Origin: Robertkochia flava
GTDB lineage: Bacteria > Bacteroidota > Bacteroidia > Flavobacteriales > Flavobacteriaceae
Length of the DNA stretch: 64,000 bases
NCBI RefSeq assembly: GCF_020166515.1
Contig: NZ_JAINZT010000002.1
Coordinates: 434,001 to 498,000, forward strand
Direction of reading: 5' to 3'
Shown here: piece by piece, positions 1-7,819 of the stretch
Position numbering within the stretch: the first letter of the stretch is position 1
Layout: each line of letters opens with the position of its first letter
Notes under the pieces: generated by a model
Databases searched by the model: none
What the model saw: the letters and a program-made list of their open reading frames with translations, nothing else
What the model was told of the DNA's origin: nothing
Program-made: the position numbers and the translations under genes

Positions 1-399
1 GAGATAGTAGGGGGTAAGATCCTGCCCTCCTCCAAACCAGGAGTCGATAACCGCTCCCGTTTTGTCGTACATTTCAAAATACCTCCAGTTCGCATGAACA
101 GTAGGCACAAAAGGGTTTTTTGGATGGATCACCAGGCTCAGGCCGCAGGCGAAAAAGTCGACATCTCCCACCTTAAAATAGTTTTGCATTGAAGCGGGCA
201 GCGCGCCGTGCACAGCAGAGATATTAACCCCACCCTTTTCAAAAACAGCACCGTTTTCAATAACCCGGGTGCGTCCGCCTCCACCGCCTTCCCGCTCCCA
301 AAGGTCTTGCCTGAAAGTGGCCTTTCCGTCGATGGCTTCAAGTTCTGAAGTAATTTGATCCTGCAAATTCAATATATAATCGTAAAATTTCGATTTCAT
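1..399 (-). CDS. hemF: Coproporphyrinogen III oxidase, oxygen-dependent (C-terminal part outside the window)
   Basis: Oxidative decarboxylation of coproporphyrinogen III to protoporphyrinogen IX using O2, in the cytosol. The visible 133 residues match the N-terminal half of HemF: the glycine-rich REGGGGGRTRVIENG segment, VFEKGGVNISAVHG, then HPKNPFVPTVHANWRYF and SWFGGGQDLTPYYL, which carry the conserved substrate-pocket and metal-region residues. The start ATG at 399 overlaps the stop of the upstream gene (TGATG), so translation is probably coupled. It is the last visible gene of the minus-strand heme operon, and the oxygen-dependent enzyme fits an aerobe. The stop codon lies beyond the left edge. 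Identification is secure. Confidence 0.95.
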   Translation of the reverse strand, partial: MKSKFYDYILNLQDQITSELEAIDGKATFRQDLWEREGGGGGRTRVIENGAVFEKGGVNISAVHGALPASMQNYFKVGDVDFFACGLSLVIHPKNPFVPTVHANWRYFEMYDKTGAVIDSWFGGGQDLTPYYL

Positions 400-905
400 C
401 ATTTTTCATCTTTTATATATATCAACTCCCCGGGAAACCGGTGGAGTTCTTCTGTGCTGTTTATTTTCCTCGCAGTTTTCAGCAAAGGTAATAAGGCTTG
501 GGTTAATTGGGAGTTCTTCACCCCGTTTCGGTCAAAGTTTTGCAGGTACAATTGCCTGCCAGCGGCATTGTTGTGCAGGTCCATACTCCGGGCAAGAGGA
601 GGGTTTGGGGAAAACGTTTCGTGCCAGTCGGTCAGTGATTTAACCCAGCTCCGGACCTTTTCGCTGTTTTTTTCAACAACAAATGCATTCCGCATGAGCA
701 TCATATTCCAAAGGGCATGCCGGAAGGCGTTGGCCTTATTGTTCTTGTGGTGGCTTTTACCGAACATCCGGTCACAAATAAGGAGGCATTGTCCCGTTGC
801 CGTAATCGCACTGAGAAATAATAAGGGGTGGCGGAAAAAGAATCCGGACACCCCTTTGAATTGTTTCCATTGCAGGATCTTTAACAATTTTAAAGATCCC
901 TTCAT
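399..905 (-). CDS. DUF6973-like protein of unknown function in the heme operon
   Basis: A 168-residue protein with no recognised enzyme assignment. Visible features are a short hydrophobic stretch near residues 25-45, then a conserved-looking block with [19 protein letters not shown], later TDWHETF and [10 protein letters not shown]. The spaced His, Glu and Asn residues (HALWN, HE, DLHNN) resemble the pattern I associate with DUF6973, and could form a metal or catalytic site; this is inference. The start overlaps the hemE stop by 4 bases and its stop overlaps the hemF start, so it is locked into translation of the heme operon. It could be a membrane-associated accessory of coproporphyrinogen handling, or an unrelated passenger. 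Confidence 0.7.
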   Translation of the reverse strand: MKGSLKLLKILQWKQFKGVSGFFFRHPLLFLSAITATGQCLLICDRMFGKSHHKNNKANAFRHALWNMMLMRNAFVVEKNSEKVRSWVKSLTDWHETFSPNPPLARSMDLHNNAAGRQLYLQNFDRNGVKNSQLTQALLPLLKTARKINSTEELHRFPGELIYIKDEK

Positions 906-1930
906 TTGCCTTCGTATTCTTTAACGGCCTCGATAAACGCCTTGGCGTGGTCTACGGGAACCGTAGGCAGAATTCCATGCCCGAGATTCACCACATATTT
1001 ATCTTTCCCGAACCGGTCTATCATGGTATGGACCATTTTTTTGAGTTCCGGAATGGGTGTGAACAGTCGCGAAGGATCAAAATTTCCCTGCAGTGTAATA
1101 TTCCCTCCGGTGAGGTTCCTGGCAATTTCAGGAGAACAGGTCCAGTCTACCCCGAGAGCGCTGGCTTTACTCTTTGCCATGGTGTCCAGGGCAAACCAGC
1201 ATCCTTTTCCGAAGACGATCACCTCTGTCATCGGTTCAAGAGCCTCCACGATCTGGTTGATATATGGCCATGAGAAGGTATGGTAATCTTCGGGTGACAA
1301 CATGCCGCCCCAGGAGTCAAAGATCTGAACGGCATCTACCCCCGTTTTTACCTTTTCCTTCAGGTAGGCAATGGTAGTGTCGGTGATTTTCTGAAGTAAT
1401 ACGTGAGCTGCCTCGGGTTGTGAAAAGCAGAAGCTCTTGGCTGTATCGAAGCTTTTCGAACCCTTTCCTTCAACCGCATAGCAGAGGATGGTCCATGGGG
1501 ATCCTGCAAATCCGATAAGAGGTACCTCGTTGTTGAGCATTTCCTTGGTCAGGCGGATCGCATCCATGACATAACCCAGGGTTTCATCTATATCCGGAAC
1601 GATCACCTGTTCAACATCGGCGGCAGAGCGGATAGGCTTGGGTACCCATGGCCCGACTCCCGGTTTCATTTCCACATCGATATTCATGGCCTGGGGAATA
1701 ACCAGGATATCCGAAAAAAGAATGGCTGCATCCGGCTTTACGATCCGGATGGGTTGCACGGTGATCTCAGCAGCAAGTTCCGGAGTGCGACACCTGGTGA
1801 AGAAATCATACTTTTCCTTCAGGGCCATAAATTCAGGCAGGTATCGTCCGGCCTGACGCATCATCCAGACCGGGGGTCTGGAAACTTCTTCTCCTCTCAG
1901 GGCTCTTAAAAACAGATCGTTCTTTATCAT
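902..1930 (-). CDS. hemE: Uroporphyrinogen decarboxylase
   Basis: Cytosolic enzyme converting uroporphyrinogen III to coproporphyrinogen III by four decarboxylations. The 342-residue length is normal. Signature motifs are present: [15 protein letters not shown] near the N-terminus (substrate-binding Arg), [13 protein letters not shown] (the catalytic Asp region), [16 protein letters not shown], and the C-terminal [16 protein letters not shown] with its conserved His. It overlaps the hemD stop by 4 bases (ATGA) and the next gene by 4 bases, so it is part of one transcript. No anomalies were seen. Confidence 0.97.
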   Translation of the reverse strand: MIKNDLFLRALRGEEVSRPPVWMMRQAGRYLPEFMALKEKYDFFTRCRTPELAAEITVQPIRIVKPDAAILFSDILVIPQAMNIDVEMKPGVGPWVPKPIRSAADVEQVIVPDIDETLGYVMDAIRLTKEMLNNEVPLIGFAGSPWTILCYAVEGKGSKSFDTAKSFCFSQPEAAHVLLQKITDTTIAYLKEKVKTGVDAVQIFDSWGGMLSPEDYHTFSWPYINQIVEALEPMTEVIVFGKGCWFALDTMAKSKASALGVDWTCSPEIARNLTGGNITLQGNFDPSRLFTPIPELKKMVHTMIDRFGKDKYVVNLGHGILPTVPVDHAKAFIEAVKEYEGK

Positions 1931-2607
1931 TGTTCTACGCTATGTTGTCTTTTAGGATTAAAATATTTTACGACCTCAAGGATCAGGTGTTCGGCTGTTG
2001 GTTTTGCGGCAATGGCCACTTTGTTTTCAAAGCCTTCGAAGGCCTTAGCGGTCGTGGGGCCAATGCAAAAACACACCGCGTTTCCGGTTTCGTTCTTTTG
2101 CCGGAATGCATTAACAGCACTTGGGCTGAAAAAGAGTATGGCATCAAACCTCCCGGGGGCTTCAATCACATTGGTAAGGGTGCGGTAGACTTCGATCTCA
2201 GTTAGTGGGGTGTTATGCTCTTTCAATATACGCGGCAATTCGTCCCTGCGGTTGCGGGTACCCAGATAATGAAAATCCTTACCCTTGTAACGGTCTGCCA
2301 GGGCATAAGCCAGTTGTTCCCCCGAAGATTCGCATAGCACCGGCGGATAACCGGCTTCGGTTAATGCCGCTGCGGTTTTTTCTCCTACACAAAAACACTG
2401 GCCGATCCGGAGGTCGGCACCTCTTATCGCCTTGACCGCATTCTGACTTGTAATAATGGCTCTGTCGATTTTATGCGGATGAGAAAACGGAACGGTTTCT
2501 GTTTTCACAAAAGGGATTTCAACCAGGGCAAATCCGGCATTGAGCAACCGCTCCTTTTGGGGAGTGGTGAGGCTTTTAGTGCTCAGTATGCGAATGGATC
2601 CTGCCAT
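1927..2607 (-). CDS. hemD: Uroporphyrinogen-III synthase
   Basis: Closes hydroxymethylbilane with inversion of ring D to give uroporphyrinogen III. HemD is poorly conserved in sequence, but length (226 residues) and features fit: IIFTSQNAV-type segment ([12 protein letters not shown]), [27 protein letters not shown] and [10 protein letters not shown] followed by CIGPTTAKA, the two-lobed pattern of the family. Its position between hemC and hemE, with a 4-base overlap with hemE and a 20-base gap after hemC, supports the call strongly. Confidence 0.92.
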   Translation of the reverse strand: MAGSIRILSTKSLTTPQKERLLNAGFALVEIPFVKTETVPFSHPHKIDRAIITSQNAVKAIRGADLRIGQCFCVGEKTAAALTEAGYPPVLCESSGEQLAYALADRYKGKDFHYLGTRNRRDELPRILKEHNTPLTEIEVYRTLTNVIEAPGRFDAILFFSPSAVNAFRQKNETGNAVCFCIGPTTAKAFEGFENKVAIAAKPTAEHLILEVVKYFNPKRQHSVEQ

Positions 2608-2627
2608 ATGCTGTGAATTGTTACCGA

Positions 2628-3548
2628 TTATTTTGCCAGGGTTTTTTTGATCTTCTTCATAAGGTTCTCTCCGCCGTTATTCAGTACTTCTTTTGCGCAA
2701 ATACTTCCAAGGCCCTCGACATTTTCAATGAGTACTTCCTTTTGTACCTCAACTTTTTGTTTGCCGTCCAGGGAATGCAGGACGCCTTTAAAATGCAGGT
2801 AATCCACATCTATGGTAGCCAGTGCTCCGATAGGGGCAGTACATCCTCCTTCAAGGGTCCGGAGAAAATCTCTTTCTATAGCGGTGCAAATATCCGTCTC
2901 GTAGTCGTTTAGTTTGTTGAGTGCCTTGAGTAGTTGCTTGTCTTTTTCAAGGGCGGCGATCATCATTGCTCCCTGAGCCGGTGCCGGAACCATCCAGTCC
3001 AGCTCTATAGCATCTTCGGGCTTGATCGCAATGCGTTCCAGTCCGGCAGCTGCAAAGATCGCTGCATCCCAGGGGTTGTTCTTTAGTTTTTCGAGGCGAC
3101 TGTTAACATTTCCTCTCAGATCAGAAACCTGGTGTTTGGGAAACCTGCTCAGCCATTGTGCCTTTCTTCTCAGGCTGCCTGTTGCTATATGGCCCTTTTT
3201 GCTGGACAGAAAGTCGTCTCCGTTTTTTAAAACCAGCAGGTCTGCCGTATTGGCGCGTTTAAGAACAGCGGCCTTTACAATCCCTGCAGGCAGGGCTGTG
3301 GGAACATCTTTCATGCTGTGTACGGCGATGTCAATTTCTTCCTGTAACAGGGCAACATCCAGGGTTTTGGTGAAAACCCCGGTAATTCCGAGTTCGTAAA
3401 GGGGCTTGTCAAGAACGAGATCTCCCGTTGATTTTACGGGGATTAGCTGTGTTCTGTACCCAAGTGCTTCCAGCTTTTGCTGCACATTCCTGGCCTGCCA
3501 CATAGCGAGTTCGCTATCGCGGGTGCCAATTCTTATCACTTTATTCAT
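2628..3548 (-). CDS. hemC: Hydroxymethylbilane synthase (porphobilinogen deaminase)
   Basis: Polymerises four porphobilinogen molecules into hydroxymethylbilane in the cytosol. The 306-residue protein begins VIRIGTRDSELAMWQA, has HSMKDVPTALP near residue 80, the GSLRRKAQW and DLRGNVNSRL arginine clusters that bind the growing chain, and LEGGCTAPIGA with Cys236 as the attachment point of the dipyrromethane cofactor. The start overlaps the hemA stop by 4 bases. All catalytic hallmarks are retained. Confidence 0.97.
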   Translation of the reverse strand: MNKVIRIGTRDSELAMWQARNVQQKLEALGYRTQLIPVKSTGDLVLDKPLYELGITGVFTKTLDVALLQEEIDIAVHSMKDVPTALPAGIVKAAVLKRANTADLLVLKNGDDFLSSKKGHIATGSLRRKAQWLSRFPKHQVSDLRGNVNSRLEKLKNNPWDAAIFAAAGLERIAIKPEDAIELDWMVPAPAQGAMMIAALEKDKQLLKALNKLNDYETDICTAIERDFLRTLEGGCTAPIGALATIDVDYLHFKGVLHSLDGKQKVEVQKEVLIENVEGLGSICAKEVLNNGGENLMKKIKKTLAK

Positions 3549-4798
3549 TTAGAAGTTTCTAGTTGAAACACTTTCTTTATAAGTTCAATGCTCTCATCCG
3601 AAGAATTCGGGCTTTCCCGAAGGTGGTTGGCGAACTGGGTGGTGATCTTCTGGATCAGACGGTCGCTGAGGATCTCGGCATGTTCATCATTAAAGTCCTT
3701 GATCTTTTTTCTCTGGTTGTCGATCTCGGCTTCTTTCAGGGATTTCAATTTCTTTTTGAGTGCTTTGATCGTGGGGGCGAACTTCCGGGTTTCCAGCCAT
3801 TTTTTAAAATCGCCTTCTACCTCTGCTATGATCTGTTCGGCCTTGGGGATATAACGTTCCCTTCTCTTCAGTGTGTCGTCTGTCATTTTTGAAAGCTGAT
3901 CGATGTGTACCAGGGTAACATTTTCAAGCTCCGCCACATTTTCATGTACATTTCTGGGGATAGAAAGATCGAGAACCAACAACGGCTTGTTGGCGTAGAT
4001 CAACTCTTTGGAAACCGTGGGGTGCTGCGCTCCGGTAGCCACAACCAGTACATCTGCCTTGCGAATCTCCTCCTGCAGCTGTCCGTACTCCTTAACCACC
4101 AGGTTAAACTTCCCGGCCACTTTTTCTGCCTTGTTCCTGGTGCGGTTGATCAGAACGATATGGTCGTTATTGGTGTGCTTTACCAGGTTTTCACAGGTAT
4201 TTCGACCTATCTTTCCTGTACCGAAAAGCAGGATGTTCTTTTGTGATATATTCGGAACTTTGGAAAGAATGTACTGTACAGAAGCAAACGCCACCGAAGT
4301 AGCCCCGGAAGAAAGTTCTGTTTCGTTCTTGATGCGTTTGCTGGCCTGGATCACCGAATTGCACAGGCGTTCCAGGAAGTGGTTGGTAAGTTCTTCTTCC
4401 TTCGAGGCAATAAAACCCTGTTTGATCTGGCTGATGATCTCAAAATCTCCCAGGATCTGGCTGTCTAATCCGGTGCCAACCCGGAACATGTGGTTGATGG
4501 CTTCGTAATTTTTATGGACGTAGCCCACACTTTGAAATTCTTCTACCGTACCGTTGGTATTTCCGCAAAGTAACTGGATCAGTTGAAAAGGGTGTTGGGC
4601 AAAACCATAGAGTTCTGTGCGGTTACAGGTAGAAGTTACCAGAATCCCGTCAATACCAGACGATTTGGCCTGACGTAGCAGGTTGGTTCTGTCTTCGTCG
4701 TTAAGACTGAATTTGCCACGTGTATGCACGTCGGCTTTTTTATAACTCAATCCTACTACGTAAAAAGAACTGTGTTTAGAGATGTTATAAGCTTTCAT
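3545..4798 (-). CDS. hemA: Glutamyl-tRNA reductase
   Basis: First committed step of C5-pathway tetrapyrrole synthesis: NADPH-dependent reduction of Glu-tRNA(Glu) to glutamate-1-semialdehyde. The 417-residue protein has the catalytic Cys58 in TSTCNRTELYG, the LGDFEIISQIKQ segment, the NADPH-binding GTGKIGRNTCENL motif, VLDLSIPRNV and a long helical C-terminal dimerisation region. hemL and hemB are not in this window. It is the promoter-proximal gene of the hem operon, reading away from an AraC-family regulator across a 201-bp intergenic region that contains a -7 element and a tandem repeat (separate entries). Confidence 0.96.
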   Translation of the reverse strand: MKAYNISKHSSFYVVGLSYKKADVHTRGKFSLNDEDRTNLLRQAKSSGIDGILVTSTCNRTELYGFAQHPFQLIQLLCGNTNGTVEEFQSVGYVHKNYEAINHMFRVGTGLDSQILGDFEIISQIKQGFIASKEEELTNHFLERLCNSVIQASKRIKNETELSSGATSVAFASVQYILSKVPNISQKNILLFGTGKIGRNTCENLVKHTNNDHIVLINRTRNKAEKVAGKFNLVVKEYGQLQEEIRKADVLVVATGAQHPTVSKELIYANKPLLVLDLSIPRNVHENVAELENVTLVHIDQLSKMTDDTLKRRERYIPKAEQIIAEVEGDFKKWLETRKFAPTIKALKKKLKSLKEAEIDNQRKKIKDFNDEHAEILSDRLIQKITTQFANHLRESPNSSDESIELIKKVFQLETSK

Positions 4799-4820
4799 TC
4801 AGTTTGTTCCGAATTGAGCT

Positions 4821-4829
4821 GCAAAAATA
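4821..4829 (-). promoter_or_regulatory. Predicted -7 promoter element of the hem operon
   Basis: On the minus strand this reads TATTTTTGC, a full match to the Bacteroidota -7 consensus TAnnTTTG, ending 22 bases before the hemA start. There is no good -33 TTG at the usual distance; instead the tandem repeat at 4850-4891 begins 20 bases upstream of the TA, which suggests an activator-dependent promoter. Confidence 0.6.
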
Positions 4830-4849
4830 GGATGGATCATTTTAAAAAA

Positions 4850-4891
4850 ATAACGCTCAAAGTACTTTTTATAACGCTTAAAGTGATTTGT
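4850..4891. repeat. Two abutting 21-bp direct repeats, candidate operator between hemA and the AraC-family gene
   Basis: Unit 1 (4850-4870) and unit 2 (4871-4891) match at 17 of 21 positions; the first 14 bases are ATAACGCTCAAAGT and ATAACGCTTAAAGT. A 21-bp step is two helical turns, the usual geometry for AraC-family monomers bound in tandem on one DNA face. The proximal unit lies where the -33 element of the hemA promoter should be. Shorter ATAAC repeats 10 bp apart (4956, 4966) and a 16-bp imperfect palindrome (4921-4936) lie nearer the regulator gene. Regulator identity is inferred from adjacency only. Confidence 0.55.
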
Positions 4892-4999
4892 ATGGTTTTT
4901 ACACATATTTTGGCTTAAAACCCTTAATTTTGAGGGATTGTCAAGGATTTAGCAAATAACTGTTTATAACAATTCTAAATAAATAAACCCGGTGGGGTT

Positions 5000-5896
5000 A
5001 TGGAAGAAGAAAAAAAAAATATCGCTCAAGGAACATCAAAGGAAGTGCGTTTTGAAGACGGCTTCAAATTGCTCATCACCAGAAATGATTCGTCATCTTT
5101 TGCTCAGTATACCAGGGAGGTAGACCGAACCTTTATTCAGTTTCACTTTTGCCTGAAGGGAGAAGGGAGCTTTTTATTTAATAATGGCAGTTATTCTCTG
5201 AGTTTAGGGGAGGATGATTCGCTATTGCTGTACAACCCGCAGCGGGATCTTCCCATGCATCTGGATCTCTCTGCCAATACCTGGGTGGTTTCGGTGCTGA
5301 TATCCATAAAGAAGTTCCACTCGCTATTTTCTCTTGAAGCCGGATACATTCCCTTTCTCAGTGAAGAGAATATGGACAAGAAATACTACAATACAGCCCC
5401 AATTAATCCCGCCATGGCAGTAGTATTGAGTCAGATCATTAATTATAACCTGCATGCCTCGGTTCGTATGCTCTATTTGAAGGGGAAGGTTTATGAACTT
5501 CTCGGGCTATACCTGAATAAGCCGGAAGACGCCGATATTGAGCAATGCCCTTTCCTTGTGGATGAAGACAATGTGAGGCGGATCAAAAAGGCTAAGGATA
5601 TCATTATATCCAGAATGACCGATCCTCCCGGACTTCAGGAATTATCGGAAGAAATCGGGCTTAACCTTAAAAAACTGAAAGAAGGTTTTAAACAGATCTA
5701 CGGGGATTCGGTGTACAGTTTTTTGTTTGATTATAAAATGGAGGTCGCCAGGCGAATGCTGGAAAGCGGCGAACACAATGTAAATGAGGTAGGTCTTAAA
5801 GTGGGCTACAGCACATCGAGTCATTTTATTGCAGCCTTTAAGAAGAAATATGCAACCACCCCTAAACGGTACATTACTTCTTTAAACAACGGGTAG
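5000..5896 (+). CDS. AraC-family (PchR-like) transcriptional regulator
   Basis: DNA-binding regulator of 298 residues. The C-terminal third (about 195-298) is an AraC double helix-turn-helix: LQELSEEIGLNLKKLKEGFK is the first HTH and NEVGLKVGYSTSSHFIAAFK the second, ending in the typical KKYATTPKRYI. The N-terminal ~180 residues look like a cupin-type sensory domain (FHFCLKGEGSFLFNNGSY) rather than AraC's arabinose domain. The layout resembles PchR-type iron or siderophore regulators. It is divergent from the hem operon and 870 bp upstream of hemH, so a role sensing iron, heme or a precursor is plausible but inferred. It probably binds the repeats at 4850-4891. Confidence 0.85.
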   Translation: MEEEKKNIAQGTSKEVRFEDGFKLLITRNDSSSFAQYTREVDRTFIQFHFCLKGEGSFLFNNGSYSLSLGEDDSLLLYNPQRDLPMHLDLSANTWVVSVLISIKKFHSLFSLEAGYIPFLSEENMDKKYYNTAPINPAMAVVLSQIINYNLHASVRMLYLKGKVYELLGLYLNKPEDADIEQCPFLVDEDNVRRIKKAKDIIISRMTDPPGLQELSEEIGLNLKKLKEGFKQIYGDSVYSFLFDYKMEVARRMLESGEHNVNEVGLKVGYSTSSHFIAAFKKKYATTPKRYITSLNNG

Positions 5897-5899
5897 TTT

Positions 5900-6667
5900 A
5901 TGAAAATACAGATTTTAATCCTTGTGCTCTACTTAATAGGGTGCAGTGACGGGGCCGAAAACAACCAGGAAGGTACTCCTGATGGGGGGGTGGATGCCCC
6001 CGTTGCGCAGCGTGTGCTGGTGTTCACCAAAACCGAAGGTTATCGTCACGGCTCCATCTCCGATGGGGTTTCCCTGATCAGGCGTTTAGGTCGCAATAAT
6101 GAATTCGGCGTTGACCGAACGGAAGATTCAGAAGACTTTAATAAGAACGATTTGGAGAAGTATGACCTGGTGATCTTTCTGTCGACCACCGGAGATGTGT
6201 TAAATGACGAGCAACAGGAGGCCTTTGAAAATTATATCCGGGCGGGCGGGAGTTTTATGGGAATTCATGCGGCCGCGGATACTGAATTCGACTGGCCCTG
6301 GTACGGCAATCTTGTCGGGGCGTATTTCGAAAGTCATCCTTCTGTACAGGAGGCTACGATTATAGTAGAAGATAAGGGACACCCCTCCACGTCCTTTTTG
6401 CCTGATACCTGGGAGCGCAGGGATGAATGGTATAATTTCAGGGAAATGTCGGATGAGATCCAGGTTTTACTTACCCTGGACGAGGAAAGTTATGAGGGAG
6501 GTGAAAACGGCGAATACCACCCTATCGCATGGTACCGTGAATTTGACGGAGGTCGCAGTTTTTACACCGGTGGCGGCCATACCGATGCATCCTTCAGCGA
6601 GCCCCTGTTTGAGGAACACGTTCTTGGAGGGATTCTTTGGTGCCTGAAGCGTACCAACCCCAACTAG
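5900..6667 (+). CDS. ThuA-like domain lipoprotein
   Basis: 255 residues starting 3 bases after the regulator gene, so probably co-transcribed. The N-terminus has a lipoprotein signal with lipobox LIGC (Cys around residue 15). The rest is a ThuA-type flavodoxin-like (class I glutamine-amidotransferase-like) fold: VLVFTKTEGYRHGSI, YDLVIFLSTTGDVLN, FENYIRAGGSFMGIHAAAD and FYTGGGHTDASF. ThuA-like domains are linked to sugar metabolism, but the biochemical function of secreted Bacteroidota versions is not settled. No catalytic assignment is made. Its place between a regulator and hemH is odd for a sugar protein. Confidence 0.85.
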   Translation: MKIQILILVLYLIGCSDGAENNQEGTPDGGVDAPVAQRVLVFTKTEGYRHGSISDGVSLIRRLGRNNEFGVDRTEDSEDFNKNDLEKYDLVIFLSTTGDVLNDEQQEAFENYIRAGGSFMGIHAAADTEFDWPWYGNLVGAYFESHPSVQEATIIVEDKGHPSTSFLPDTWERRDEWYNFREMSDEIQVLLTLDEESYEGGENGEYHPIAWYREFDGGRSFYTGGGHTDASFSEPLFEEHVLGGILWCLKRTNPN

Positions 6668-6712
6668 GTATTGGAATGTTCTATAGGCCTATTTAAATTT
6701 CATTGGCCGGCA

Positions 6713-6746
6713 TTGGAAAGAGGTTCTCATTAAGTTTTAACTTTGC
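6713..6746 (+). promoter_or_regulatory. Predicted promoter of hemH
   Basis: TTG at 6713-6715 and TAACTTTGC at 6738-6746 (full TAnnTTTG match, 22 bases apart), 20 bases before the hemH ATG. A CATTGG direct repeat with a 10-bp step (6701 and 6711) overlaps the -33 region, and the palindrome ATAGGCCTAT lies at 6683-6692. hemH can therefore be transcribed independently of the two upstream genes. Confidence 0.55.
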
Positions 6747-6766
6747 TAAAAAAATTATAGCTGTCT

Positions 6767-7804
6767 ATGAAAGGAGTATTATTGGTGAATCTGGGATCGC
6801 CGGATTCGACAGACCCAAAAGACGTCAAACGATATCTGGATGAATTTTTGATGGACGAACGTGTGATCGATCTGCCAAAGTGGCTCAGGACCTTTATTGT
6901 AAGAGGTATCATTCTGAACACCCGTCCTAAAAAATCTGCCGAGGCCTATTCCCGTATTTGGTGGGAAGAGGGTTCTCCGCTCATCGTATTATCGGAACGA
7001 CTCCGCGACAAGGTAGATGAAATGACAGCGGTTCCGGTGGTTCTGGCCATGCGTTATGGAAACCCATCCATTCAGGCCGGACTCAAGGAATTGCACGATA
7101 AGGGGGTAACCGATGTGCTGCTGTTGCCTTTGTATCCTCAGTTTGCCATGGCTACAACAGAGACCATCCTGGTGCTTGCAGAAGAGATTCGCAAACAACA
7201 GTTTCCAAATATGCAGTTCACCAATGTTCCGGCCTTCTACAATCATGACGATTATATCCGGGTGCTTTCAGAATCCATAAGGGAACATCTCAAGGATAAG
7301 GATTGGGAACATCTGTTGTTCTCATACCACGGGGTGCCCGAGCGACACATTAAAAAATCGGATATCACAAAATCACATTGCAAGATAGACGGTCAGTGCT
7401 GTAAGACCCCATCACCCGCCCACCAGTTCTGCTACCGGCACCAGTGTTATGAAACCACAAAACAGGTAGCGGCGTATCTCCAGCTAAAAGAAGGTACCTA
7501 TTCAACTTCTTTCCAGTCCAGACTGGGTATTGACCCCTGGTTACAGCCCTTTACAGACAAAACCGTAAATGGGTTTGCAGAAAAAGGTATGAAAAAGCTT
7601 GCCGTAGTAACGCCGGCTTTCGTATCTGACTGCCTGGAGACGCTCGAGGAGATCGGGATGGAGGCAGAGGAGGAATTCAAGGAAAGAGGCGGAGAGGAAT
7701 TCCACCTGATCCCCTGTTTAAATGACAATGAAGCCTGGGTGAAAGTAATCGCCCGATGGGTAGACGAATGGGCGCATCAGGAGCAGGCTTCGGTTACACA
7801 ATAA
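6767..7804 (+). CDS. hemH: Ferrochelatase
   Basis: Inserts Fe2+ into the porphyrin macrocycle, the last step of heme synthesis. 345 residues. Motifs: LLVNLGSPDSTDPKDVKRYL at the N-terminus, VLAMRYGNPS, LLPLYPQFAMATTET, the active-site His188 in LFSYHGVPERHIKKSD, and the late conserved DCLETLEEIGMEAEEEF with acidic metal-path residues. An unusual cysteine cluster (C205, C211, C212, C222, C227) directly follows the active-site loop; see findings. The MATE transporter starts 15 bases downstream. Confidence 0.97.
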   Translation: MKGVLLVNLGSPDSTDPKDVKRYLDEFLMDERVIDLPKWLRTFIVRGIILNTRPKKSAEAYSRIWWEEGSPLIVLSERLRDKVDEMTAVPVVLAMRYGNPSIQAGLKELHDKGVTDVLLLPLYPQFAMATTETILVLAEEIRKQQFPNMQFTNVPAFYNHDDYIRVLSESIREHLKDKDWEHLLFSYHGVPERHIKKSDITKSHCKIDGQCCKTPSPAHQFCYRHQCYETTKQVAAYLQLKEGTYSTSFQSRLGIDPWLQPFTDKTVNGFAEKGMKKLAVVTPAFVSDCLETLEEIGMEAEEEFKERGGEEFHLIPCLNDNEAWVKVIARWVDEWAHQEQASVTQ

Positions 7805-7819
7805 TTCAAAACGCATACT

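Noticed and set aside
5900-6667. ThuA-like protein as a heme-pathway enzyme
   Set aside because: Lipoprotein signal and ThuA fold give no link to tetrapyrroles other than position.
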